Below, piece by piece: positions 1-5,402 of a stretch of 5,474 nucleotides of DNA. The notes beneath the pieces are model-generated. The model was not told the DNA's origin, ran no database searches, and saw nothing but the letters and a program-made list of their open reading frames with translations. Location: the NCBI GenBank assembly GCA_016764835.1, contig JAESRD010000108.1:1-5474 (forward strand), given 5' to 3'. The translations under genes were made by a program, and so were the position numbers. This stretch comes from Paracoccaceae bacterium (GTDB lineage Bacteria; Pseudomonadota; Alphaproteobacteria; Rhodobacterales; Rhodobacteraceae). Each line of letters opens with the position of its first letter. Position 1 is the first letter of the stretch.

Positions 1-541
1 GGGCTTTGTTATCATCAACAAAAGCGACGAGTTGCACCGTGTCATCGGTGCGAAAAGCCGCAGCCAGCTGCTGGCCAGTATGGCCGGCACCGTAGATCAA
101 CACACGCAGTTGATCATGGCCGCGCCGGTAAATACGCAGCAGCACAAGCAGTAAGAACTGCCGCGCGGCGACGGTCATCAGGAAAAAGATCAGACCGAAG
201 GTGACGAAGGTCGCAAAGGCCGTGCCGTAGCCAACCATGTCATCAAGAATTGCGGTGCAAAGCCCAAGAATAAGCGCATGGATACCTGACATGCCTATGG
301 CGCGGATCTCATAAGCCTTGAGCTGAACTTTGTGGATGCCGAGCACCAGCGCCAGCAAAGCCGACATGGTCATCAAGATCGGCAACGCCTGCCAGTGAAT
401 GAAAAGATCACTCAGCCGGGGCCAATCATTGCGCTCAAGCGCAAAGGCGGCCAGCATGGCAACGGGGACAAGGATCACATCCAGCGCGATCATCAATGCT
501 TGCTTTGCTGGGCGTGGCAGCCATGAAACGAAACCGATCAT
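1..541 (-). CDS. CapD/FlaA1-type polysaccharide biosynthesis protein (membrane nucleotide-sugar dehydratase), N-terminal part, cut by window edge
   Basis: This family makes 4-keto-6-deoxy nucleotide sugars (typically a 4,6-dehydratase on UDP-GlcNAc) for surface glycans at the inner membrane. I translated the 180 residues present by hand. They show four hydrophobic segments at about residues 15-35, 51-69, 82-98 and 108-126, then a basic linker (RIYRRGHDQ) and the start of a Rossmann fold: RVLIYGAGHTGQQ with GAGHTG at 151-156, followed by a second strand VAFVDDNKA near the edge. That order (four-helix membrane domain, then NAD-binding domain) is the usual CapD/FlaA1/WbpM layout. The catalytic SDR part lies outside the window. 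The start is the ATG at 539-541: the next codons upstream are AAC AAC then TAG, so nothing longer is possible. Its ribosome site is weak (a GGGG about 13 bases upstream). It lies 224 bp downstream of the sugar transferase gene on the same strand. The exact sugar product cannot be told. Confidence 0.88.
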   Translation of the reverse strand, partial: MIGFVSWLPRPAKQALMIALDVILVPVAMLAAFALERNDWPRLSDLFIHWQALPILMTMSALLALVLGIHKVQLKAYEIRAIGMSGIHALILGLCTAILDDMVGYGTAFATFVTFGLIFFLMTVAARQFLLLVLLRIYRRGHDQLRVLIYGAGHTGQQLAAAFRTDDTVQLVAFVDDNKA

Positions 542-765
542 GTTGTTCTATTTGCCCCACAAATTGCGACCGATGCTAAAAATCTATCGGTAGCCGCCCA
601 GAATGTAATCACCCCAGCATCTAGCATATCGCCTCGTAAAAAGGCAGAGCAATTGTCACTAGCTGATGACATATTGGCGAGTCCTTGCCCATAGTGATTC
701 TATTGTGCCCAAACTAAGGCCGTCAGTGTTGTAAGATGGTTAACGCAAATGAACCTTGTTTTGCC
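542..765 (-). promoter_or_regulatory. Intergenic leader before the capD-like gene
   Basis: This is the largest non-coding gap in the window, between the stop of the sugar transferase and the ATG of the capD-like gene. It is visibly more AT-rich than the flanking genes and has stops in the capD frame, so it probably carries the capD promoter and leader. The best hexamer pair I see on the minus strand is TTGCTC (647-652) and TATGCT (623-628) with an 18-base spacer. It matches consensus only 3/6 and 4/6, so I do not claim it. A 6-base inverted repeat, ACCGAT/ATCGGT, lies at 569-591. I see no hairpin followed by a T-run that would act as a terminator for the upstream gene. Confidence 0.35.
569..591. 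repeat. Short perfect inverted repeat upstream of the capD-like start
   Basis: Arms ACCGAT (569-574) and ATCGGT (586-591) are separated by 11 AT-rich bases, 28 bp upstream of the ATG at 541. The position would suit an operator or a small leader hairpin, but a 6-base palindrome is expected fairly often by chance. No function is assigned. Confidence 0.3.
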
Positions 766-1380
766 CTAAGAGCGCCGCAGAAACGGTTTTACCGCCGTCT
801 CGCCGATCAGCTTGAGGTCGAAACACAATGTTCTGTTTTTTTGATAAAGCAGGTCAAGCGCCGCTTTACGCGGGATACAACGCTGCCGGTAAGCCGTGTC
901 GGTTTCAGCGGCAGAACTGCAGGTGGCCAATATGGTTTCTTCATGGGCATGAAACCGCAAAGAGGCCAGTCCGGTTATGCCAGGGCGACTTTGCAAAACT
1001 TGGCTATAGATCTCAGGATATGCCTCGACATAAACCCGCAATGGCGGGCGCGGCCCGACAAGGCTAATATCGCCACGGATCACATTCCATAGCTGTGGCA
1101 GCTCATCGGCGCGGCTGCGGCGCAACAGCAGCTGAAAGCGCGACATCCGCCCGTTTTTGTCGCCGCCGGTAACGCCGGTATTGGCCGCGCTTGCCGCCAT
1201 AGTGCGAAACTTGATCAGCTGGAAGCTCCGATCGGTGGCGCGCATCCGCTCAGCAATGTAGAAAACCGGCCGCCCTTCGAGCAACAACAGCGCGACGATA
1301 ACCGCGATTAGCACAGGCCAGAGGAGCAGGGCTAAGATCACTGAGACGATAAGGTCAAAAGCTCGTTTTGTGGCAGTCAT
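766..1380 (-). CDS. Small monotopic phosphoglycosyl transferase (initiating sugar transferase, PglC-like size)
   Basis: The 204-residue protein belongs to the bacterial sugar transferase family (Pfam Bac_transf). These enzymes move a sugar 1-phosphate from a UDP-sugar onto undecaprenyl phosphate at the cytoplasmic face, the first committed step of glycan assembly. The signature elements appear in order: KRAFDLIVS (5-13) leading into one hydrophobic re-entrant helix (10-34) with a helix-breaking Pro22; PVFYIAER (38-45); KFRTM (57-61); the catalytic Asp-Glu pair at 92-93 in ADELPQLWNVIRGD; LVGPRP (107-112); RPGITGL (132-138); and a C-terminal DLLYQKNRTLCFDLKLI stretch. It lacks the extra N-terminal membrane domain of WbaP/WcaJ proteins and is close to PglC in length. 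The ATG overlaps the stop of the upstream epimerase gene as ATGA (1377-1380), and no strong Shine-Dalgarno is visible, so translation is probably coupled. The sugar donor is not determinable. Confidence 0.95.
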   Translation of the reverse strand: MTATKRAFDLIVSVILALLLWPVLIAVIVALLLLEGRPVFYIAERMRATDRSFQLIKFRTMAASAANTGVTGGDKNGRMSRFQLLLRRSRADELPQLWNVIRGDISLVGPRPPLRVYVEAYPEIYSQVLQSRPGITGLASLRFHAHEETILATCSSAAETDTAYRQRCIPRKAALDLLYQKNRTLCFDLKLIGETAVKPFLRRS

Positions 1381-2222
1381 AGCCAGGGTGTCCAGCCGGC
1401 AAGGCGCGCCTGAGACACCAGCGTTTCAGCAAGGTTGGCGGCGGCGGGCACAGGTGCAATGCTTTGCAACAATCCGGTGTCGAGTGACACGTCGCGCAGC
1501 GCTGATTGCGGGGCAGACACCCATGTCCACTCCAGCTGGGCGGCCTGCAATATTGCGCTCATTGAGGCGGTCGATGGGGCGGCGAGGTTGAGCAGCGGCG
1601 GCAAAGATGGAGCGGCCAGCAGCGTAGCAAGGCAGCGGCCGAGGCTGAGCGGGCCGATATAGGCGCGCCGCGGGCTGCTGCCATCGGCAAACTGGTCGAG
1701 TTGAACTGGCCCGCGCCCCGCCGCGCCAAACAGCGCATCAAACCCGGCCACATTGGCCGACCGAAGGCAACATGGCCGGGCGGCATGCGACGCGACCGCG
1801 CGCTCCATCTCTAACTTGGCAGAGCCGTAAGCGTTGGCCGGGAGTGGGTTTAGCGCCTCTGCCTGTGGACCGGCGGCGCGGCCGTAGACCGCCGCTGACG
1901 ACAGCAGCAAGACCGGGCCGATATTGAGCTGTAGGGCGAGGTCGCAGGCTGCCAAGGCGAGAGCCGCATTTGCCGCCAATGCGGCGTCACTGCCAGATGT
2001 TACACCGGCAAGCACGATCATGCCGCGCGGCGCCAGCCGGTCCGGCGGCCGGTCACGGGAAAAATCCCAATTTTGCATATCGGGCGCGCTACGGCTTTGC
2101 CAATGCGGCGCGCCGAGCTCTGGCAAATGTCCGGCTTTCCAGAGGCTAAACAGCCCTTTGCCCAGCCGTCCGCCAGCGCCAAGAATAAGTGGGCCACGGC
2201 TAATGTTCAGTGAGTCAGTCAT
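1377..2222 (-). CDS. NAD(P)-dependent epimerase/dehydratase-like SDR protein
   Basis: The 281-residue extended-SDR-type protein is probably a nucleotide-sugar epimerase, dehydratase or reductase acting in the cytoplasm. The nucleotide-binding loop is near the N-terminus (LILGAGGRLGKG; Gly15, Gly18, Gly21 of GxxGxxG). The central strand ends in VLLLSSAAVYG (104-114), giving the active-site Ser at 108/109. The catalytic Tyr-xxx-Lys follows as NAYGSAKLE (Tyr132, Lys136). Several expected sites fit, but the middle is Ala/Leu-rich and diverged, and the protein is shorter than typical GalE-type enzymes (about 320-340), so the exact reaction is open. The only in-frame start is the ATG at 2220-2222, with TAG five codons upstream; the Shine-Dalgarno is weak. 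It is directly coupled (4-base overlap) to the sugar transferase gene, which argues that its product sugar feeds that enzyme or a later step of the same glycan. Confidence 0.85.
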   Translation of the reverse strand: MTDSLNISRGPLILGAGGRLGKGLFSLWKAGHLPELGAPHWQSRSAPDMQNWDFSRDRPPDRLAPRGMIVLAGVTSGSDAALAANAALALAACDLALQLNIGPVLLLSSAAVYGRAAGPQAEALNPLPANAYGSAKLEMERAVASHAARPCCLRSANVAGFDALFGAAGRGPVQLDQFADGSSPRRAYIGPLSLGRCLATLLAAPSLPPLLNLAAPSTASMSAILQAAQLEWTWVSAPQSALRDVSLDTGLLQSIAPVPAAANLAETLVSQARLAGWTPWL

Positions 2223-2240
2223 TGTGTTATTTGGCTATAG

Positions 2241-2259
2241 GATCGGTAAGCAACCGACC
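2241..2259 (-). other. Stem-loop in the gap between the CDP-alcohol transferase and SDR genes
   Basis: On the minus-strand transcript, GGTCGGT (2259-2253) pairs with ACCGATC (2247-2241) to give a 7-bp stem with one G-U pair and a 5-base loop. It sits in the 39-bp gap between the two genes. It is followed by CTATAGCC rather than a T-run, so it does not look like a full intrinsic terminator. It may be an mRNA processing or stability element, or chance. Confidence 0.35.
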
Positions 2260-2261
2260 AG

Positions 2262-2864
2262 TTAAAAGACTTTGCTGGCCCCATAAATCCGCAGCGCCCC
2301 ACTGGCGAAGCACAAACCGCCAAACACCCATGCGAGCGGAGGGAACAGGCCGGGCAGCGAACAAAGAGCTATGAAAAACACTATAGTTTCAGTGCCTTCA
2401 AGCAAGCCGTTTGAATAGTAGATCGACTTAACGCCCTGCGCCTTGGTCTCTAGCCCGTGCTTTTGCGCCAAGATCGCATAGCCCAGAAAACTGGTGCCGT
2501 TAAAGTAGAACGAGGCCAAAAGAAAGCCGCCCGCGGCGCCGTTTGCCGCAGGATCAGCTAAGATAAAGCCCAGCGGCACCAACCCGTAAAACAGGAAATC
2601 GGCGGCAATATCGAGATAGCCGCCAAAGTCAGTACGCTTGGTGGCGCGGGCGACGGCACCGTCTAGCCCGTCAGCCAACCGCGACAGCAAGATAAAGCCG
2701 AGCGCCAGACCAAACTGGCCAAAGGCAATGAGCAGGGCGGCGACAATGCCAGCGCCAAGCCCGGCAAGGGTCATGCCATTGGCGCTAATCCCACGGCTGG
2801 CCAAAGCCGGGCCTGCGCGGTTGAGCGCCGGGTCGATCAGTCTGCGTGCATATCTGTCAAGCAT
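2262..2864 (-). CDS. CDP-alcohol phosphatidyltransferase family membrane protein
   Basis: The 200-residue integral membrane enzyme belongs to the family that joins a CDP-linked group to an alcohol, as in phosphatidylglycerol-phosphate, phosphatidylserine or phosphatidylinositol-phosphate synthesis. The metal- and CDP-binding signature is clear at 65-89: Asp65, Asp68-Gly69, Ala72-Arg73, Gly81, Asp85, Asp89. The gap between Ala-Arg and Gly is 7 residues, one fewer than the textbook 8. About six hydrophobic segments follow the usual pattern (near 34-48, 52-64, 90-101, 110-128, 155-170 and 173-190). I chose the ATG at 2862-2864 over the longer reading from 2930: a good Shine-Dalgarno (AGAGG, 7 bases upstream) precedes it, and the 22 extra residues would lie across a strong stem-loop and are Ala/Pro/Arg-rich with no domain character. 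The acceptor alcohol is unknown. It is followed at 39 bp by the sugar-related SDR gene, so it may serve lipid or envelope synthesis with that cluster. Confidence 0.92.
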   Translation of the reverse strand: MLDRYARRLIDPALNRAGPALASRGISANGMTLAGLGAGIVAALLIAFGQFGLALGFILLSRLADGLDGAVARATKRTDFGGYLDIAADFLFYGLVPLGFILADPAANGAAGGFLLASFYFNGTSFLGYAILAQKHGLETKAQGVKSIYYSNGLLEGTETIVFFIALCSLPGLFPPLAWVFGGLCFASGALRIYGASKVF

Positions 2865-2873
2865 TGGCGCACC
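2865..2873 (-). promoter_or_regulatory. No-gap ribosome-binding region deciding the CDP-alcohol transferase start
   Basis: Read on the minus strand, GAGGTGCGCCA runs straight into the ATG at 2864, with the core AGAGG lying just beyond at 2872-2876. The purine-rich core and 7-base spacing are near ideal, and no comparable site precedes the ATG at 2930. This is the main reason for preferring the 200-residue product. Confidence 0.65.
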
Positions 2874-2889
2874 TCTTTGCTGCCCCAGA

Positions 2890-2931
2890 CTTGGCCGCGC
2901 AGGCCCCGCCCGACAAGGGGCAGCGGCCAAG
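2890..2931 (-). terminator. Strong nested stem-loop between the catabolic operon and the envelope genes
   Basis: A perfect 9-bp inverted repeat, CTTGGCCGC (2890-2898) and GCGGCCAAG (2923-2931), encloses a second stem, GCCCC (2903-2907) and GGGGC (2917-2921), with a 9-base loop. It lies about 20 bp past the stop of the O-demethylase gene and just before the ribosome site of the next gene. GC-rich position and strength suit a transcription stop or an mRNA-protecting hairpin. No T-run follows on the minus strand (the sequence continues TCTGGGGCAG), so a classical intrinsic terminator is not proven. Read-through into the next gene is possible. Confidence 0.5.
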
Positions 2932-2951
2932 AGTGACGCGAAAGTGACAGA

Positions 2952-4322
2952 TTATGTTTGGCTGCGGTAGCTTTGCCGTGACGCTTTATGGATCGGCCAC
3001 GGGTGCACTGTTGCGCCAACACTAACTTGCCGGTGCGGCTCAACGCCCGGCTTATTGGTGCCGCCATCTGCCTCACCCCACAAAATATCGACGGTGCTGC
3101 CGTTTGTGGCATGGTCGGCGCTGATCATCGCCAGCGATATCCAGGCCCGTTCATTGACCGTATAGACAGGGTATGTCGATATGCCGATATCAGCGCCACC
3201 CGCGCGCACAAGGTCATAGGGGTGGGCGGCATAATGCCCGGCGGGCATTTCCATGAGTTTGGGCATCAAGCCCGGCTCCATCAGCCCGGCAAACAGCTTG
3301 AGCACATCTTCCTTGTCCCAAACCAGCGTCACCTTTTGCCGGTGGGGGCCGGGTGCCATTTTCTCAAGCGCTGCGCGGCCAATGAAATCATGGTCAAACT
3401 TGACCATGCGGCCATAGTCGAGATCCCACGGTGTCAGGTAATAATCTTCAATATTGTCAGACTGATAGCTGCCGCCGATCGACGATATCGCTTCAAAGCT
3501 ATTGGCGGGCAGCCAAGCGCGGTAAGCCTGCATTGCTTCGCCAGTATAAATCGCCGGAAGCGGCGACGGTATCCAGCCAGATTCCATGGCAACCGTTGCA
3601 TAGGCCCGGTAGCCAGACTGGTGCAACCCGTGCGACACACCTGCCGCCAGCAAAGCCGCCTTGACCGCCGGGCCATCAGCCGACGGCCCCCAAATCTCCA
3701 GCCCCTGCGCGCCGCCCATGCCATGCGCCAAGGTCCGGGCACGACAACCGGCAATGGTGATCTCGCCCATGTTGAAGAACTTGGTCGTCAGCGGCCCGCC
3801 TTGATTGACCTCTTCGAGCAGCGCCATCGCGTTTGGCCCCTGTACCTCATAGCGGTAAGTTAGCCGCGGCGCATCTGGCGCATCAAGACGGCGCTCATCG
3901 CGGGTGACTTGCACATCATAGCCGCCAGTTTCGGCATGAAACTGCACCCAGTTTGGGATGCAGGGCCGCCCGACAATATTGACCGCGTCATCCTCAAGCC
4001 CGAACAAGATCGCATCGCCGATGACATAGCCATCATAGTTGCAACATATGAAATGCTTGGCCTTGTTACGGCCAAAACTTGCAAATGAATTGACGCCAAG
4101 CGCGGCCAGCAGCTTTTGCGTATCAGGCCCGCGCACATAAAGGTCGGTCATGTGGAATGACTGGTCAAACAACACCGCCGTCTCGCGCCAAGAGCGCTGC
4201 TCTTCGATCCAGTTGCTGTGCTCTGCCGGGATCGGATAAATATAGCGGCCAATTGGTGAGTTTTGCATCATTGTCGCGGGGTTGCCTGCGGCGGCGATTT
4301 TGTCTGCGAGTGAGGCGGTCAT
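2952..4322 (-). CDS. LigM-like tetrahydrofolate-dependent O-demethylase (GcvT-fold aminomethyltransferase family)
   Basis: The 456-residue protein resembles LigM, the vanillate / 3-O-methylgallate O-demethylase of sphingomonads (about 470 residues), and related DesA/GcvT-fold enzymes. These transfer a methyl group from an aromatic methoxyl to tetrahydrofolate in the cytoplasm. Shared features include IGRYIYP (24-30), VLFDQSFHM (50-58), NxVGRP (115-120), FFNMGEI (182-188), HGMGGAQGLEIWGP (200-213), ESGWIPSPLPAIYTGE (247-262), an IEDYY segment, VKFDHDFIGR, and a C-terminal WGEADGGT...VEPHRQ block. By recalled alignment Tyr241 would match the catalytic Tyr247 of LigM, with His57 and Arg119 matching its binding residues; this is from memory and unchecked. 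The start has a textbook Shine-Dalgarno (AAGGAG, 4331-4336) and overlaps the stop of the upstream oxidoreductase gene as ATGA (4319-4322). The family also holds DMSP demethylase and dimethylglycine-type enzymes, so the substrate is uncertain even though the LigM resemblance is strong. Confidence 0.88.
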   Translation of the reverse strand: MTASLADKIAAAGNPATMMQNSPIGRYIYPIPAEHSNWIEEQRSWRETAVLFDQSFHMTDLYVRGPDTQKLLAALGVNSFASFGRNKAKHFICCNYDGYVIGDAILFGLEDDAVNIVGRPCIPNWVQFHAETGGYDVQVTRDERRLDAPDAPRLTYRYEVQGPNAMALLEEVNQGGPLTTKFFNMGEITIAGCRARTLAHGMGGAQGLEIWGPSADGPAVKAALLAAGVSHGLHQSGYRAYATVAMESGWIPSPLPAIYTGEAMQAYRAWLPANSFEAISSIGGSYQSDNIEDYYLTPWDLDYGRMVKFDHDFIGRAALEKMAPGPHRQKVTLVWDKEDVLKLFAGLMEPGLMPKLMEMPAGHYAAHPYDLVRAGGADIGISTYPVYTVNERAWISLAMISADHATNGSTVDILWGEADGGTNKPGVEPHRQVSVGATVHPWPIHKASRQSYRSQT

Positions 4323-5185
4323 GGCTTTGGCTCCTTTTGGGCAAGGCGGGCTGCGAGAATCTGTGCGGTCTGGTCGGGGGCAAGGCTGGGGCTTTGCGCC
4401 CCGATCTGGCCCATAGCGCGGTGGGTGTCGGCAATGGCATGTGGCAGGGCGGCGTTTAGCCCCAGATCGGCGATTGTCGCCGCACTCTCGACCATCTCAG
4501 CGGCGCGGCGGCCCCCGTGTTTGAGGCTGCGCTCAAACTGATATGTGGCAATGTCGGGCCAACCAAGGCCGGGATATGAGCCTGAGAGTGAGGCGAGGAT
4601 TTCGTCGCCACAGCCAGCGGCTTCAGCTGCCAACAACGCCTCGACGGTGATCGCCTCAAGTCCTTTGACAAACAGCGAGCGGATCATTTTGATTGCCGTG
4701 GCTTGGCCCGGTTCTGGCCCGATAATGCGGGCGGCAAAGCCAATATCGGACAAAAGTGGTGCGATTTCATCGGCTTGTGCGCCAGCGATCAGCACCGGCG
4801 TGGCGTGGCCGCGCGGCAAGACCGGGGCCATGACCGCCATGTCGAGATAATGCCCGCCCGCGGCCTCTATCAGCGCAGCACTGGCGACTTTGCGTTTGGG
4901 CGAAACTGAGTTGATGTCGATCAGCCATTGGCCTTGGCAGATATGTGGCGCAATGGTTTGCACCGCGATCAGGCTTTGGTCGGCGGTCACAGCGCTAAAA
5001 ACCCAATCTGCGCCGGAAAACGCGGCAGGCTCTACCAGTGTTACGCCGCTACCGGCCATGGCGCGGGCCATGGCCGGGCTGGTGTCAGTATCCCAAGCGA
5101 TAAAGCTCATGCGCGGGTTATGGCGACGCAAACTGGCGACAAAAGCCTGCGCCGCTTCGCCAAAACCGATAAACCCTATGCGCAT
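4319..5185 (-). CDS. NAD(P)-dependent oxidoreductase, 6-phosphogluconate/3-hydroxyisobutyrate dehydrogenase-like with DUF1932-like C-terminus
   Basis: The 288-residue protein begins directly with a Rossmann motif, MRIGFIGFGEAA (Gly7, Gly9, Ala12 of GxGxxA). It continues with the conserved strands of the beta-hydroxyacid dehydrogenase fold: WVFSAVTAD (61-69), LIDINSVSP (88-96) and a substrate-loop-like DMAVMAPVLP (115-124). Lys166 in ATAIKMIRS sits where the family has its catalytic lysine. The all-helical C-terminal part (about 190-270) resembles DUF1932 rather than the classic 3-hydroxyisobutyrate dehydrogenase end. It probably oxidises or reduces a hydroxyacid intermediate in the cytoplasm; the substrate is not known. 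The start is supported by CGGAG (5193-5197), 7 bases upstream. It begins 12 bp after the VOC gene and is translationally coupled to the O-demethylase gene, so the three form one operon, presumably one pathway. Confidence 0.87.
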   Translation of the reverse strand: MRIGFIGFGEAAQAFVASLRRHNPRMSFIAWDTDTSPAMARAMAGSGVTLVEPAAFSGADWVFSAVTADQSLIAVQTIAPHICQGQWLIDINSVSPKRKVASAALIEAAGGHYLDMAVMAPVLPRGHATPVLIAGAQADEIAPLLSDIGFAARIIGPEPGQATAIKMIRSLFVKGLEAITVEALLAAEAAGCGDEILASLSGSYPGLGWPDIATYQFERSLKHGGRRAAEMVESAATIADLGLNAALPHAIADTHRAMGQIGAQSPSLAPDQTAQILAARLAQKEPKP

Positions 5186-5197
5186 GGTTTTACTCCG

Positions 5198-5398
5198 TTA
5201 TTTGACCGGCGGCGTGCCGTGCGTGTGGAAAGTCTCAATGGTTTTGAGCCCCCAAGCCTGGCCCTTTTTGCGGTCAGCCTCGGTCCATGTCACGGTTTCC
5301 CAATCGGGCTGCAAGATCAGCCGCGCGCCGGCATTGGCCAGCTCAACCCGGTTGCCCGCAGGCTCCCAAACATAGAGGAAAAACGTGCCCTGAATGGC
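5198..5398 (-). CDS. VOC-fold / extradiol dioxygenase-like protein, C-terminal fragment only
   Basis: About 67 codons remain, reading AIQGTFFLYVWEPAGNRVEL, then a tail ending in WGLKTIETFHTHGTPPVK. This matches the end of vicinal-oxygen-chelate proteins annotated as catechol 2,3-dioxygenase-like or glyoxalase/bleomycin-resistance enzymes. The Glu in NRVE is the place of the third metal ligand in this fold; the two histidines would lie in the missing N-terminal part. The reading frame meets TAA at 5405-5407 and the expected preceding residues (family pattern His-Ala-Ile-Gln) stop after Ala, so homology ends at about 5398 with no start codon. The join with pyrH-like sequence is described separately. 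It is the first gene of the operon with the oxidoreductase (12-bp gap), in line with ring-cleavage or aromatic metabolism. Whether it works as a dioxygenase is inference. Confidence 0.8.
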   Translation of the reverse strand, partial: AIQGTFFLYVWEPAGNRVELANAGARLILQPDWETVTWTEADRKKGQAWGLKTIETFHTHGTPPVK

Positions 5399-5402
5399 CG
5401 CC
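5396..5402. other. Breakpoint joining a VOC gene (minus) to a pyrH fragment (plus)
   Basis: To the left, minus-strand homology to the VOC protein is continuous to Ala at 5396-5398, after which expected residues vanish and TAA appears. To the right, plus-strand homology to PyrH is continuous from 5400. The two overlap or abut within about 5 bases (GGCCG), a pattern typical of microhomology joins. Both genes are broken at the same place and lie head-on, so a single junction explains both. Confidence 0.75.

Noticed and set aside
569..591. Idea that the ACCGAT repeats before the capD-like and SDR genes are one shared operator
   Set aside because: Both gaps contain ACCGAT, but the surrounding bases and arm spacing differ, and a 6-base match twice is easily chance.
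623..647. Possible promoter hexamers TTGCTC / TATGCT before the capD-like gene
   Set aside because: Only 3/6 and 4/6 matches with an 18-base spacer; too weak to claim as a promoter.
736..1092. Plus-strand open frame of 118 codons starting in the 224-bp gap
   Set aside because: Most of it is antisense to the sugar transferase; the Arg/Gln-rich product has no recognisable motif and no ribosome site precedes it.
2865..2930. N-terminal extension of the CDP-alcohol transferase from the ATG at 2930
   Set aside because: The extension runs through the 9-bp stem-loop, is low-complexity in character, and lacks a ribosome site, whereas the ATG at 2864 has a strong one.
2988..3863. Plus-strand open frame of 291 codons antisense to the O-demethylase gene
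   Set aside because: It lies wholly inside a strongly recognisable minus-strand gene, has no family resemblance and reflects the high-GC third-position bias of the opposite strand.
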